A stretch of DNA of 41,352 bases from Candidatus Dormiibacterota bacterium (GTDB lineage Bacteria > Chloroflexota > Dormibacteria > Dormibacterales > Dormibacteraceae), in contig PLYZ01000023.1 of NCBI GenBank assembly GCA_003151935.1, positions 1 to 41,352 on the forward strand. Direction: 5' to 3'. Of the stretch, positions 22,385 to 31,653 are shown piece by piece. The first letter of the stretch is position 1, and the number at the start of each line of letters is the position of its first letter. Under the pieces are notes generated by a model. It did no database searches and was not told the DNA's origin. It saw only the letters and a list, made by a program, of their open reading frames with translations. The translations under genes were made by a program, and so were the position numbers.

Positions 22385-23783
22385 ACGTCTGTTGGCCTGA
22401 TGCGGGGGCGGGGTTGGTGGGAGTCGCGGCCACGACAGTGCCGCCGAAGAAATTCTGGAGGTACTTTGTCGTGAGCGGGAACTGGCCGCCAGAGTAGTCG
22501 AGGATCAGGGTCTGGGCCGATGCGGGGTGGCCGACAGGGTCAGCCAGCTGAAGGCCGGTCGGGTCGAACATCGTGGTGACGAGCGAGTCGAGACCGCCGA
22601 AATTGGTCGAGCCGTTGACAAACTGCACAGGTGCCTTCTCCGCCAGGGTCTTGGGGTCGATCAGGACCGAGGCGAGGTACTTGTGGATCATGTTGAAGCT
22701 AGGGTCGTCGGCGCAAAGCTGTGAAACGTACGGACCAAGACCGCAGTTCCCGAAGTCGAGCAGGTTCCCCGGCGCAGCGTCGGAGTTCGCAGTCAGGGCG
22801 ACCCGGATGATCGACGCGTCGGGCAGGTTCTTGCCCCAGTCGTAGATCGCTTTCATGTCGGACAGCGACATGTCGGTGTTGATGTTCTTCTGCAGTGCAT
22901 CGAGGAGCTGGGGAGCTTTGGCGAAGCCGTTGACGGTGGTCGCCTTCTTCTTGATCGCCTGCATGATGTCCTGCTGCCGTTGGGCGCGGCCGAAGTCGGA
23001 CGCCTGCTGAGGTTGTATCGCATGACGCGAGCGGGCGATCTCCAGCGCCTGCTCGCCGTTGAGGTGCTGGCAGCCGGCCTTGAAGTGGATCGGCATATAC
23101 CCGTTGCTGTAGTTGGGGTACGAATTGTCGTCGAGGGCGCTGCTCAGGCAGACGTCGACTCCGCCCAGAGCGTTGACCATGTCGCGAAACGCGACGAAGT
23201 CGACCGCGATGTACTTGTCGAACGTGATCCCGGTCACCTTGCCGACCTCGTGCTCCGCGGCATACCCACCGCCGGTGCGGCCCGTGTACTGCGAAGCGAC
23301 GCAGCAGATGATGTTCGTGTACGGAACCTCATACGCGGCGTTGATCTTCTGCGTCCAGATCCTGCTTGACGGGTTCTGAAGATTCATTGGGACGGTGAGG
23401 TCCCGCGGGATCGACGCGAGCATCACGCGATTGGACGTCGGGTCGATCGTGACGGCCATGATCGAGTCCGTCAGATATGGCGCATCGTTCTCGTAGCCGC
23501 CCATCCCGAGCAGCAGGATGTTGACCTGCTGGCCGTGCTTGAGCTTGTAGGCGATGGTCCCCTGCGCAGGCTCAACAGCCTGCACGACCTCGCCGATGGG
23601 ATTGATGTGATGGCCCGTGGTGGCCGTGATGAAATCGTCGAATCGCTTGTAGGTCAGGGTGGCGGCAACGATCACCACCAGCAGCAGGGCGGCAACGAGC
23701 GCCGCGGGGACCGACCTGGTCAGGCGGTAGGAGACGGAGTAGCGAGATCGCCTGGCCCTAGGCCTGGCCCTGAGCATGCGCAC
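22329..23783 (-). CDS. LytR-CpsA-Psr (LCP) family wall-polymer ligase with LytR_C domain
   Basis: 484 residues, ATG at 23783. A basic N-terminus (RARPRARRSRY) precedes one membrane helix (VPAALVAALLLVVIVAATLTY). The LCP catalytic domain (about 85-310) carries LLLGMGG, the DSIMAVTIDP metal-binding Asp region, IPRDLTVPM, and the Arg-rich ALEIARSRHA...DFGRAQRQQ. Residues about 395-484 fit the LytR_C domain (TLILDYSGGQFPLTTKYLQ). LCP enzymes attach teichoic-acid-like or polysaccharide chains to peptidoglycan on the outer face of the membrane. Its 3' end overlaps the MeaB gene. Confidence 0.92.
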   Translation of the reverse strand: MRMLRARPRARRSRYSVSYRLTRSVPAALVAALLLVVIVAATLTYKRFDDFITATTGHHINPIGEVVQAVEPAQGTIAYKLKHGQQVNILLLGMGGYENDAPYLTDSIMAVTIDPTSNRVMLASIPRDLTVPMNLQNPSSRIWTQKINAAYEVPYTNIICCVASQYTGRTGGGYAAEHEVGKVTGITFDKYIAVDFVAFRDMVNALGGVDVCLSSALDDNSYPNYSNGYMPIHFKAGCQHLNGEQALEIARSRHAIQPQQASDFGRAQRQQDIMQAIKKKATTVNGFAKAPQLLDALQKNINTDMSLSDMKAIYDWGKNLPDASIIRVALTANSDAAPGNLLDFGNCGLGPYVSQLCADDPSFNMIHKYLASVLIDPKTLAEKAPVQFVNGSTNFGGLDSLVTTMFDPTGLQLADPVGHPASAQTLILDYSGGQFPLTTKYLQNFFGGTVVAATPTNPAPASGQQTYGLVVVLGHDFALRFLGE

Positions 23784-23837
23784 GGGGATTTTAGCGTCCA
23801 GGCCTGAGAAAACGGTGTGCGGGCCTAAGTGGTTACG

Positions 23838-24326
23838 TCATGGCGTCGGCGTGCTGTTCGTCGCTGAGGTGATCACTCCGGAAAGAATCAGGAAGAACCA
23901 GCCGACGCTAGCGACGAAGCCGACGATCCCCAGCACCAGGCCGACCACCGCCAGGGTTCCTCCACCCAGCGCCCCTCCACTCGACGCGATCCGCTGGCGT
24001 GAGATGAACCCCATGATCGCCGCGGTCGGGCCCAGCACGATGCCGAGGCACGCCACGGTGCACACCAGGGAAGCAATGCCGATCACCAGCGAGGCGACCG
24101 CGAGCCCGTCATTTCGGGGCGCGGCATAACCGGCCGACATGGGCGCGTATCCGCCAGGGGGCGGCGGTACATAGGAACCGCCCATCGGCGGCGGTGGAGG
24201 CATTCCACCTCCCCCCATCGGTGGCGGCGGCGGTGGAGGCATTCCGCCCCCGCCTGTCGGTGGTGGCGGAGGAGGTGGTGGCGGAGGATACCCTCCAGCC
24301 GGCGGCGGTGGGGGCAAGTCCGACAT
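23838..24326 (-). CDS. DUF4190-domain membrane protein with proline-rich N-terminus
   Basis: 162 residues. The ATG at 24326 has a strong SD (AAGGAGG) 8 bases upstream. Residues 1-70 are Pro/Gly/Met-rich with two Pro runs of about ten. Two membrane helices follow, joined by a short polar loop (DGLAVASLVIGIASLVCTV and LAVVGLVLGIVGFVASVGWF, with ISRQRIASSGG between), the DUF4190 plan. Function unknown. It sits 12 bp downstream of the DUF4013 gene and in the same run as a second, broken DUF4190 gene. Confidence 0.85.
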   Translation of the reverse strand: MSDLPPPPPAGGYPPPPPPPPPPTGGGGMPPPPPPPMGGGGMPPPPPMGGSYVPPPPGGYAPMSAGYAAPRNDGLAVASLVIGIASLVCTVACLGIVLGPTAAIMGFISRQRIASSGGALGGGTLAVVGLVLGIVGFVASVGWFFLILSGVITSATNSTPTP

Positions 24327-24338
24327 CTGACGACCTCC

Positions 24339-24998
24339 TTATGCCGCTATAGCGGCAGGCGACCCGATCTCGAAACTGCGGACGACCCATGCCTGCATCG
24401 CGAGCGCATACGCCGTCGTGAAAAGGACTCCGATACCGCAGGCGACCAGGCCCAGCGACCCGATGAAGCCCGCGGCGATCAGCATAAGGCCGGCGATCAG
24501 GGTGCTGGCGATATTGGCGCGCGCATGTCGCACCACTGCGCCCACGTGCAGGCCTCCGGCGATTCCACCTCGGTCGGTGGCGAGCACGATCGAAGGCATG
24601 GCGAAGTTGAGAGCGAGGCTGCCGAGAGTGGCGATGCTGAAGGCCAGCAGGCTGAGCACTATGGCCACGGAGATCAAGACTGGATTGGCGGCGGCATGCG
24701 ACTGGTTGGAGGCGACCATGAGCACGGGGACATAGATCAAGGCCGCGACCAGCGCGACCGCGAGCTCGTAAGCCAGGTTCACCACGAAGAGACGGAAGCC
24801 GCGAGGGATGTAGCCGAGGTTCGCCGGCGCAAGCCTCTCGTCACCGGCCCGCAGGCGGTCGAGCGACGCAAGCATCCAGCCGAGGCCGTTGATGGCGCCC
24901 ACGATCGGAATCAGCAAGGTGAGGGCGATGATCAGGAGCTTGGTCAGCCACGCGGGATCCCTGGCCGGCCACACGAAGGCATCGGTGATGCGGTCCAC
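24339..24998 (-). CDS. DUF4013-like multi-pass membrane protein
   Basis: 219 residues from a GTG at 24998. There are about five hydrophobic segments (LLIIALTLLIPIVGAINGLG, LAYELAVALVAALIYVPVLM, LISVAIVLSLLAFSIATLGS, and two near the C-terminus). Gly-Tyr-Ile-Pro-Arg-Gly-Phe (GYIPRGF) in the first loop is typical of DUF4013 proteins. The function is not established; many sit beside other small membrane proteins. It lies 10 bp after the restored stop of the frameshifted DUF4190 gene and 12 bp before the intact one, so these three form a membrane-protein cluster. Confidence 0.75.
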   Translation of the reverse strand: MDRITDAFVWPARDPAWLTKLLIIALTLLIPIVGAINGLGWMLASLDRLRAGDERLAPANLGYIPRGFRLFVVNLAYELAVALVAALIYVPVLMVASNQSHAAANPVLISVAIVLSLLAFSIATLGSLALNFAMPSIVLATDRGGIAGGLHVGAVVRHARANIASTLIAGLMLIAAGFIGSLGLVACGIGVLFTTAYALAMQAWVVRSFEIGSPAAIAA

Positions 24999-25008
24999 GC
25001 GCCTCGGG

Positions 25009-25418
25009 TCAGCCGCCGGCTGTGGGTTGCGCCGTCGCGACCAGTACCACCACGATCCAGATGAGGCTCACCACAGATCCGATCGCCATCGCCACGATCC
25101 GAACACCCATCCGGTGACGGCGACGCCGCGGCCCCCAAGCGCGCCCTGCGAGCTGTCGATCCGGCGCACGGCCGACTTGCCGAGAAAGTAGGCGAGCGTC
25201 CCGAGCACCGTGCCCGGTATCCCCATGGGCAGTCCGAGGACGATCCCGGCGATGGCTGCAATCAGTGACGCGATCCCGCGTCCATCGGTCGATCCCGGTG
25301 CTTTGACGCGCGGAAGCGGATAGCTCGGGGGCAGGTACCAGGGCGCAACGCCCTCCGCGACCGGTGGCGCGATTTCCGAGTGCCCCTTTTCGATTTCAGA
25401 GGAGACCCGCACGTTCAT
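25009..25418 (-). pseudogene. DUF4190-like membrane protein gene with a one-base frameshift
   Basis: The ATG at 25418 overlaps the dehydrogenase stop (ATGA). The frame runs through PWYLPPSYPLP, a first helix (IASLIAAIAGIVLGLPMGIPG), the loop LGKSAVRRIDSSQGALGGRG, and VAVTGWVFG, then ends in SWRWRSDLW and a stop at 25068. Moving one base near 25098-25102 restores the expected second helix (IVAMAIGSVVSLIWIVVVLV) and a stop at 25009, just 10 bp before the next gene. The loop resembles the intact DUF4190 protein at 23838. This is either a real deletion or an assembly error. If real, the product lacks TM2. Confidence 0.75.
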
Positions 25419-26554
25419 CTCAAGAGCGACCTGGCGATCACGACGCGCTGGATCTGGTTGGTGCCCTCGTAGATCTGCGTGATCTTTGCGTCTCGCATCA
25501 TGCGTTCGACCGGGTAATCCGAGATATACCCGTAGCCGCCCAACAGCTGAACGCAGTCTGTCGTCACCCTCATCGCCATGTCCGAAGCAAACAGCTTCGC
25601 CATCGCGGCGATCTTCGTCAGGTCGGGAGCCTTGCTGTCCACCTTGGTCGCCGCGCGGTACACGAGGTGGCGCGCGGCCTCGATCTGCGTCGCGATGTCG
25701 GCCAGCATGAACTGGATGCCCTGGAAGCTCGAGATCGGCTGGCCGAACTGCTGGCGCTCTTTGACGTAGTCGAGGGCGTAATCGAAGGCGCCTTCGGCGA
25801 TGCCGAGAGCCTGCGCCCCGATCCCCGGTCGCGACCGGTCGAGGACGGCCAGCGCGATCTTGAAGCCGGCGCCCTCATCGCCGAGCCGGTTCGACGCTGG
25901 AACCTTCACGTCCTCGAAGACGAGTTGCGCCGTGGGCGAACCGCGGATGCCGAGCTTGTGCTCGAGCTTCGATGCCTGCCAAGGGCTGGTCTCGCGCTCG
26001 AGCACGAATGCCGAGATACCGCGATGATCCGCGTCTGGATCGGTCTGCGCGAAGACCACGAGCGTCCCCGCCACGCTGCCGGCGGTGATGAACTGCTTGG
26101 ACCCGTTAAGCACGTACTCGTCGCCGTACCGCTTCGCGCTGGTTTTCATCGCGGCCGCATCGGAGCCCGAGCCGGTCTCCGAAAGCGCGTATGCCGCCAC
26201 CTTTTCCCCGGCCGCCAGCGGCGCGCAGAGGCGCTTTTTCTGCTCCTCTGTGCCGGCGACCAGGATCGGGTATGAGCCGAGCGCCTGGACCGCGAGGATC
26301 AGTGACGAGCTCGCGCAAGCCTTCGCGATCTCTTCGATGCCCATGCAGATCGTGACGCTCGAGCCGGAGATTCCACCGTACTGCTCGGGAAACGGGATAC
26401 CGAGGATTCCGTTGTCGGCGAAGAGCTTTTCGATGTCCTTCGGATATTCGCTCGTCGCATCGATCTCAGCCGCTCGCGGTGCGACGCGGTCCTGGACGAG
26501 CTTCCGGATCGTGTCGCGGATCGCGACCTGCTCCTCAGAGAAGTCGAAATCCAT
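25415..26554 (-). CDS. Acyl-CoA dehydrogenase (short/branched-chain type), paralogue 1
   Basis: 379 residues, ATG at 26554 (MDFDFSEEQ). The three-domain ACAD fold has ALSETGSGSDAAAMKT (FAD/substrate loop), GSKQFITAG, and the C-terminal IYEGTNQIQRVVIAR with the Glu catalytic base in the position used by short- and medium-chain enzymes. QLLGGYGY is the FAD-binding block. The enzyme oxidises acyl-CoA to trans-2-enoyl-CoA and passes electrons to ETF. Chain length is not predictable, but nearby isobutyryl-CoA mutase genes make isobutyryl- or butyryl-CoA plausible. It starts 10 bp after paralogue 2. Confidence 0.94.
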   Translation of the reverse strand: MDFDFSEEQVAIRDTIRKLVQDRVAPRAAEIDATSEYPKDIEKLFADNGILGIPFPEQYGGISGSSVTICMGIEEIAKACASSSLILAVQALGSYPILVAGTEEQKKRLCAPLAAGEKVAAYALSETGSGSDAAAMKTSAKRYGDEYVLNGSKQFITAGSVAGTLVVFAQTDPDADHRGISAFVLERETSPWQASKLEHKLGIRGSPTAQLVFEDVKVPASNRLGDEGAGFKIALAVLDRSRPGIGAQALGIAEGAFDYALDYVKERQQFGQPISSFQGIQFMLADIATQIEAARHLVYRAATKVDSKAPDLTKIAAMAKLFASDMAMRVTTDCVQLLGGYGYISDYPVERMMRDAKITQIYEGTNQIQRVVIARSLLR

Positions 26555-26564
26555 CGAGGTGAGC

Positions 26565-27683
26565 TTAGCGGAGGACTTCGCGAGCGATGACGATCCGCTG
26601 AACTTGATTCGATCCCTCGTAGATCTGCAGGGCCTTCGCGTCGCGAACGTGCCTCTCGAACGGGCTGCCGGACACGGTTCCCTCGTTACCGGCGAGCTGC
26701 ACGGCGTCAAGGGCGAGCTGCATCGCCGTATCAGTGCAGTGGAGCTTGGCCATCGACGCCTGGCGGGTGAACGGACGGCCGAGGCTGCACAGCCAGGCGG
26801 CGTGATACGCGAGCAACCGCGCCGACTCGAGGCGGGTTGCCATGTCCGCGAGAAGAAAGTCGTCACCCTGTTCCCTCGAGCTCTCGGCCAGCAGCGCCCG
26901 AGACTCATCGACCGCCGCCTGGGCGATGCCCAGAGCCTGACCGGAGATCCCGATGCGGCCGGAGTCGAGGGCGCGCATCGCGACTGTGAAGCCCTGCCCT
27001 TCGTCGCCGAGGCGATTCTCCACCGGCACCTCGACGTCTTCGAGGACGATCTCGGCAGTGGGCGATCCGTGCAGCCCCATCTTCTTGAAGACCTGGCCGA
27101 TCCGCAGACCGGGCGCGTCGGACGGAACGAGAAACGCGGTCACTCCGGCGGCCCTCTCCTCAGGTCCCGAGCGCGCAAATACGACATACAGGCCTGCACG
27201 GCCGGCGTTGGTGATGAACGTCTTGGTGCCGTTGAGGACATAGCCACCACCGGAGCGCCGCGCGCTCGAAGTGAGGGATGCGGCGTCGGAGCCCGAGGCG
27301 GGCTCGGTCAGCGCAAACGCGCCCAGCAGCTCCCCCGAAGCGAGTCTCGGCAGCCACTTCCGTTTCTGCTCTTCGGTGCCGAACAGCAGGATCGGCTCGC
27401 TGCCGACGCTGGTGTGCACGTCCACGATCACCGAGGTCGAGGCACACGCCTGCGCGAGCTCTTCGATGCAGATCGCAAAGGCGAGCGCGTCGAGCCCGGC
27501 CCCGCCGTACTCACGCGGGATCAGGACGCCGAGCAGGCTCGCCTCCGCGGCCGCCTTCACAGCCTCCTCCGGGAACCGATGGTCGCGGTCGACCGCTTCC
27601 GCATGGGGGAGAACGGCGCCCTGGGCAAGTTCGCGCACCGCTGCGCGAAAGGAAGCGTGCGCAGGGGCGATTTCGAGATCCAA
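26565..27683 (-). CDS. Acyl-CoA dehydrogenase, paralogue 2
   Basis: 372 residues from a TTG at 27683 ([15 protein letters not shown]). Motifs: [24 protein letters not shown], and [15 protein letters not shown] with the catalytic Glu. The FAD block reads QLAGNEGTV instead of the common GGxGY, so substrate or FAD contacts may differ from paralogue 1. It is probably the partner or alternative-substrate form of the gene 10 bp downstream. The start is 31 bp from the divergent gene at 27715, and a TAGAAT in that gap could be a -10 for the plus strand. Confidence 0.93.
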   Translation of the reverse strand: MDLEIAPAHASFRAAVRELAQGAVLPHAEAVDRDHRFPEEAVKAAAEASLLGVLIPREYGGAGLDALAFAICIEELAQACASTSVIVDVHTSVGSEPILLFGTEEQKRKWLPRLASGELLGAFALTEPASGSDAASLTSSARRSGGGYVLNGTKTFITNAGRAGLYVVFARSGPEERAAGVTAFLVPSDAPGLRIGQVFKKMGLHGSPTAEIVLEDVEVPVENRLGDEGQGFTVAMRALDSGRIGISGQALGIAQAAVDESRALLAESSREQGDDFLLADMATRLESARLLAYHAAWLCSLGRPFTRQASMAKLHCTDTAMQLALDAVQLAGNEGTVSGSPFERHVRDAKALQIYEGSNQVQRIVIAREVLR

Positions 27684-27714
27684 GGTGACTGTTAACTAGA
27701 ATAGTGGGCTGGTC

Positions 27715-28137
27715 ATGGAAGCTGGTCCGCGGTATCTCGAGGGCACCACTGTCGGCAGTGGGCGCGACATCATCGGTGTGCGCCGTGACCGGATCGCCGA
27801 CATCATCAGCACCGGCCGCGAGATCATCTCGCGGGCGAAGTCGGACAAGCTCTTGCCGGACACGATCACCGGCGCCACGGCGGCGCTCCTGGTGACCATC
27901 GCCGGCTACGGCGAGCCGCTGTCGGAAGGACAGTGGCGGGAGCTGGCGGGAGTCGTCGGCGGCATCATGCGGGACAGCACCTATGCGGACCTCGCCCGGC
28001 TCCGCTCGCTCATCGCGCAGGAGCAGTTCCTGAACGTGGCGCGGAACCAGGGCTACAGCCGCTTCATCCGCCGCCTGGACGACGGGCGTTGGGTTTGCGA
28101 GCTCGCCCCAAAGCTTGAAGACCTCCCCGACGAATAA
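27715..28137 (+). CDS. Hypothetical 140-residue protein
   Basis: ATG at 27715. The protein is soluble with mixed charge. The core IADIISTGREIISRAKSDKLLPD and ITGATAALLVTIAGYGEPLSEG look helical, and the C-terminus (FIRRLDDGRWVCELAPKLEDLPDE) is more strand-like and acidic. There is no signal peptide. No family was recognised. The beta-propeller gene starts inside its last 23 bases, suggesting co-translation. Confidence 0.65.
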   Translation: MEAGPRYLEGTTVGSGRDIIGVRRDRIADIISTGREIISRAKSDKLLPDTITGATAALLVTIAGYGEPLSEGQWRELAGVVGGIMRDSTYADLARLRSLIAQEQFLNVARNQGYSRFIRRLDDGRWVCELAPKLEDLPDE

Positions 28138-29353
28138 AAACCGGCTGGGCGCCGCGCTGCGCTCGCGGCCGGTTCGCATCCTCTTCGGGATCTTCTTTGC
28201 GCTGGCGGTCGTCAGCCCCGCGGGAGTCGTCTTCGCGGTGGTCTGGACGGCGCCGCCGGTGACCAGCGTCGCGAGCTCGGCCCTTACCACGGCCGAGGAC
28301 CAGCCGGCTCGCATGCTGCCGGCGCCAGATGTGCAGCCCGTGAGCCTGCCGCCACCAGACTTCAACGTGTACGCCAACACGCTGTCCGGGGTCGTCGCGT
28401 GCCCGCTGTGCGATCTTCCGCCCCGCGTTTACGTTCCCAACAGCAACGCGGGGACCGTTGACGTCATCGACCCTCTGACGTTCAAGGTGATCGACCATTA
28501 CGCGGTCGGCGCCATCCCTCATCACATCGCGCCGGCATGGGACATGAGCGCCCTTTATGTCGACGACGAAGGATCGAGCAAGCTCACGGTGATCGACATA
28601 CACACCGGAAGGCCGACAGGCCAGACGATCCCGATGCCATATCCGTACAACCTCTACTTCACGCCCGACGGCACGAAGGCGATCGACGTCGTGGAGCGGC
28701 TTCAGCGGATCGAGTTTCGAGATCCCAACAACGGATGGCGCCTGCTCAAGTCGGTAGGCATTCCCTGGCCGGGCGCCGACCATCTCGACTTCAGCGCTGA
28801 TGGCAGCTATTTGATGATCTCTGCGGAGTATTCCGGTGTCGTCGCAAGGGTGGATGTGGTCAACATGAAGCTCGACGGCTACGTCCGGGTCGGCGGCCTG
28901 CCGATCGACGTCAAGCTCTCCCCCGACGGTCGCTATTTCTTCGTCACCAACCAGGGACGGATGGGCGTGTCGGTGATCGACCCGGTGGCGATGAAGGAGA
29001 TCCAGTTCATCCCCACCGGGCGCGGCGCGCACGGCCTTCAGGTCTCTCGCGACACGAAGTCGCTCTACGTTTCCAACCGCCTCGAGGGCTCGATCTCCGT
29101 CATCGATTTCGCCACGCGCACCGTGACGGCGAAGTGGCGCATACCTGGGGGTGGATCTCCCGACATGCTCCAGCTCAACCCCGAAGGCACGCAGCTGTGG
29201 GCGTCCGGTCGCTATAACGCAACCGTGTACGTGATGTCGACCGTCACGGGGCAGCTCCTCGCCAAGATCCCCGTCGGATCGCAGGACCACGGGCTCACGT
29301 ACTTCCCCAACGTGGGGCTGCACAGCCTCGGCCACAACGGCGTCTATCGCTAA
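28115..29353 (+). CDS. Membrane-anchored YVTN-type beta-propeller protein
   Basis: 412 residues from a TTG at 28115. An N-terminal basic region and one hydrophobic segment (ILFGIFFALAVVSPAGVVFAV) form a signal-anchor, followed by a Pro-rich linker. The propeller repeats begin at about residue 100: RVYVPNSNAGTVDVIDP, ALYVDDEGSSKLTVIDIHTG, YFFVTNQGRMGVSVIDP and SLYVSNRLEGSISVIDF. These are the repeating xVTNxxxxxVxVID pattern of YVTN/cytochrome d1-like propellers. CPLC at about 92-95 could bind metal or form a disulfide. It is a probable periplasmic or surface binding protein; the ligand is unknown. No CxxCH heme motif was seen. Confidence 0.85.
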   Translation: MKTSPTNKNRLGAALRSRPVRILFGIFFALAVVSPAGVVFAVVWTAPPVTSVASSALTTAEDQPARMLPAPDVQPVSLPPPDFNVYANTLSGVVACPLCDLPPRVYVPNSNAGTVDVIDPLTFKVIDHYAVGAIPHHIAPAWDMSALYVDDEGSSKLTVIDIHTGRPTGQTIPMPYPYNLYFTPDGTKAIDVVERLQRIEFRDPNNGWRLLKSVGIPWPGADHLDFSADGSYLMISAEYSGVVARVDVVNMKLDGYVRVGGLPIDVKLSPDGRYFFVTNQGRMGVSVIDPVAMKEIQFIPTGRGAHGLQVSRDTKSLYVSNRLEGSISVIDFATRTVTAKWRIPGGGSPDMLQLNPEGTQLWASGRYNATVYVMSTVTGQLLAKIPVGSQDHGLTYFPNVGLHSLGHNGVYR

Positions 29354-29357
29354 AGAT

Positions 29358-29551
29358 ATGAGCGGAACCCTCGGCGGTTTCCGCTGCGCGCAGGGCGGCG
29401 AGCAGGATGGGATTTACTGATTGCATCGGCGCGTTGGCTTCGCCAAGGCGCCTGCTCACCTTCCCCGGGATCGGACTGTCGAATTACTCACTCCTAACGA
29501 TGTGAGCGACACGAATGCCCGCTGGGGACGGCCGGAGTAAATCCGGCCTAC
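29358..29551 (+). repeat. Element B, copy 2: ~194 bp structured repeat
   Basis: Same order as copy 1. The first hairpin has arms AGCGGAACC and GGTTTCCGCT (29361-29385), paired with a one-base bulge and changed on both arms relative to copy 1. GAGCAGG (29400-29406) pairs with CCTGCTC (29451-29457) around TTGGC-TTC-GCCAA. The terminal GGCCGGA-GTAAA-TCCGGCC is identical to copy 1. It lies in the convergent gap between the propeller and dehydrogenase genes, so it is not a 5' leader here. The middle (29482-29520) is the least conserved part. Confidence 0.8.
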
Positions 29552-29571
29552 TTGCCGCGCGGCTTGGGGAC

Positions 29572-30735
29572 TCAGCAACCCAGGATGCGGGCGATCAGCA
29601 TCCGCTGCACCTCCGAGGTCCCTTCGCCGATCTCGTTGATCTTCACGTCCCGCCAGTAGCGGGCGACGGGGTAGTCCTCCATAAAGCCGTAGCCGCCGTG
29701 GATCTGCACGGCCTGGTCGGCCGCGCGCTTCGAAACCTCGGAGGCGTAGAGCTTGCACATGGCGGCGAGCATCCGCGCCTCGTCCGACGTCTCGGCGCCG
29801 CCACGCATATAGGTGACCGCGGCGCGGTACACCATCGTCCGCGCGAGCTCCGTTTCCATCGCCATGTCGGCGAGCTTGAACTGCACGGCCTGGTGCTTGG
29901 AGATCGGGACGCCGAATGTCCTCCGCTCCTTCGCGTACGCGAGCGACGCATCGAGGCACGCCTGGGCTAGACCAACCGAAAGGGCCGCGATGGCGATTCG
30001 CCCGCCCATCAACGTGTGCAGGAACTGGCGGTAGCCGCCACCCTCCGCGCCGAGCAGGTTCTCCTTGGGCACGGCGCAGTCCTCGAAGCTCAGCGGATGG
30101 GTGTCCGACGAGTGCCAGCCGAGCTTGCGGTAGGAAGCGAGCACGTGATAGCCGTCAGTGCCCGTCGGGATCATGATCGCGCTGATCTCGGGACGGCCCC
30201 CGTTCGGCTTCCCCGTCACCGCAGTTACCGTCACGCCCGCCGAGATGTCCGTTCCACAGTTGGTGATGAACTGCTTGGAGCCATTGATGACCCAGCTCCC
30301 GTCGCGAATCTCAGCCCTCGTTTTCGTCGCGCCGGCATCCGATCCTGCCTCCGGCTCGGTCAGGCCGAAGGCCCATAGCTTGCGTCCCGCGAGCAGCTCC
30401 GGGAGCCAGCGCTCCTTCTGCTCCTTGGTGCCGAAATCGTAGATGGGCGCCGCTCCGAGACATACCGCGGCTTCGAGCGTGATCCCGACGCCGGTGTCGG
30501 CGCGCGAGATCTCTTCGATCGCGAGGCAGAGCGAGAGAAAATCGCCACCGGCGCCGCCGTACTCCTCCGAGAACGGAAGGCCGAACAGGCCGAGCTCCCC
30601 CATCTGCCGCACGACGTCGTAACCGAACTTGTGCTCGCGGTCGAGCTCCTCCGCCGCCGGAGCGACGACTTCGCGCGCGAAGTCCCGGCACGTGTCACGA
30701 ATCGCCTGCTGCTCGCTGCTCAGCTCGAAGTCCAC
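29572..30735 (-). CDS. Acyl-CoA dehydrogenase, paralogue 3
   Basis: 387 residues from a GTG at 30735 (DFELSSEQQAIRD). Motifs: GLTEPEAGSDAGATKT, GSKQFITNCG, IHGGYGFMEDYPVARYWRD, and IGEGTSEVQRMLIAR with the catalytic Glu. This ending is common in bacterial short-chain and branched-chain acyl-CoA dehydrogenases. It lies at the 3' end of the sucC-sucD-DUF2752-GNAT run, 20 bp from the GNAT gene. It is more distant from paralogues 1 and 2 than they are from each other in the FAD block. Confidence 0.94.
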   Translation of the reverse strand: MDFELSSEQQAIRDTCRDFAREVVAPAAEELDREHKFGYDVVRQMGELGLFGLPFSEEYGGAGGDFLSLCLAIEEISRADTGVGITLEAAVCLGAAPIYDFGTKEQKERWLPELLAGRKLWAFGLTEPEAGSDAGATKTRAEIRDGSWVINGSKQFITNCGTDISAGVTVTAVTGKPNGGRPEISAIMIPTGTDGYHVLASYRKLGWHSSDTHPLSFEDCAVPKENLLGAEGGGYRQFLHTLMGGRIAIAALSVGLAQACLDASLAYAKERRTFGVPISKHQAVQFKLADMAMETELARTMVYRAAVTYMRGGAETSDEARMLAAMCKLYASEVSKRAADQAVQIHGGYGFMEDYPVARYWRDVKINEIGEGTSEVQRMLIARILGC

Positions 30736-30755
30736 ATCACCAATCCTTGCACGAG

Positions 30756-31190
30756 CTAGATCCGTTTCCCCATCTCGAACTCGAGCCGGGGCTCACCGGG
30801 GTGCACCGGCTGCACCACACCGGTGCGCGCGAACCCGCAGCGTTCGTAGAGTCGCTCCGCCACCGCGTTGCCGTCGGTCACCCACAGCAGCACCGTTGAG
30901 TAGCCCTGATCCTTCGCCCAGTCGACGACGGAATTCACGAGCCGCGCTCCGACGCCCCGGCCGCGCGCGCGTGGGGCGACCCACATCGAGATGAGAGCCG
31001 CGCTCGTCTTGTCAGAGGCGATGCCGGCGGCCGTGCCGACGATCTCACCATCGAGCTCGGCCGCGAGCTGGGCGCGGTTGGCAAGTCGCTCGCGCCAACT
31101 CGTCTCGTCGGCGGTTTGCTCGCGCTCGTAGGTCGAGCCGAACGCGAATGGCGCATCCCGGAGCGCCGCCAGCCTCACCTTGCGGAACAA
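30756..31190 (-). CDS. GNAT-family N-acetyltransferase (start uncertain)
   Basis: 144 residues from the TTG at 31190. [20 protein letters not shown] is the acetyl-CoA pyrophosphate loop (RxxGxG/A) and [17 protein letters not shown] is motif B of GNATs. The conserved frame extends 12 codons further ([12 protein letters not shown]), which is the expected first beta strand. Only an ATT at 31226 could start it, overlapping the DUF2752 stop. Either a rare ATT start is used or the first strand is lost. Substrate unknown; FGSTYERE after the first helix is often seen in small-molecule or protein N-acetyltransferases. Confidence 0.85.
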   Translation of the reverse strand: MFRKVRLAALRDAPFAFGSTYEREQTADETSWRERLANRAQLAAELDGEIVGTAAGIASDKTSAALISMWVAPRARGRGVGARLVNSVVDWAKDQGYSTVLLWVTDGNAVAERLYERCGFARTGVVQPVHPGEPRLEFEMGKRI

Positions 31191-31221
31191 TTGCCAGTCT
31201 TCCGGCCCAAGCTGCCGGATC

Positions 31222-31653
31222 TCAATTTCCGAGGATGAAGACCTTCAGGGCCCAGCTCACGACCACCGCGCTCACCGCTCCCAGCGCCAGCAGTCGCCAC
31301 TGCATTCGGGTGAGGCGAGGCGTCCACGTGCGGCCGCTGATGGCTCCCACCGCGAGCCCGGCAACGCCGGCGAAGGTGCCGGCGAAAAACAGAGGTCCCA
31401 GCGGAAACAGCCTGACGGCGTTGGAGAGATCGCCCTGCCACATGTACGCGAACGAGCGTGTCCCACCGCAGAACGGGCATGGATGCCCGGTCAGGTAGAA
31501 GAACGGACAGGGCGGAGCGGCCAGGTGCGCAGCCTGGAGAAGGAAAAAGATCCTGGTGTAGGCGAGCCAGAGCAGAAGTCCTGCGAGCAGGGCGAGGTCG
31601 CGCAGCCTGTCCGCCGGCACGGCGCGGGTGAGGCTGATCGGCACCGCGCTCAT
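31222..31653 (-). CDS. DUF2752 membrane protein
   Basis: 143 residues. The ATG at 31653 forms an ATGA overlap with the sucD stop. Three hydrophobic segments are visible. The family motif [14 protein letters not shown] (about 60-72) is clear, with a CxxC that could bind metal or be redox-active near the membrane surface. Function unknown. Its translational coupling to sucD is unusual and may only reflect operon compaction. Confidence 0.88.
   Translation of the reverse strand: MSAVPISLTRAVPADRLRDLALLAGLLLWLAYTRIFFLLQAAHLAAPPCPFFYLTGHPCPFCGGTRSFAYMWQGDLSNAVRLFPLGPLFFAGTFAGVAGLAVGAISGRTWTPRLTRMQWRLLALGAVSAVVVSWALKVFILGN

Noticed and set aside
23838-24326. Proline codon repeats as a CRISPR or tandem-repeat array
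   Set aside because: They are irregular CCN/GGN codon runs inside a good ORF with a strong SD; there are no spacers.
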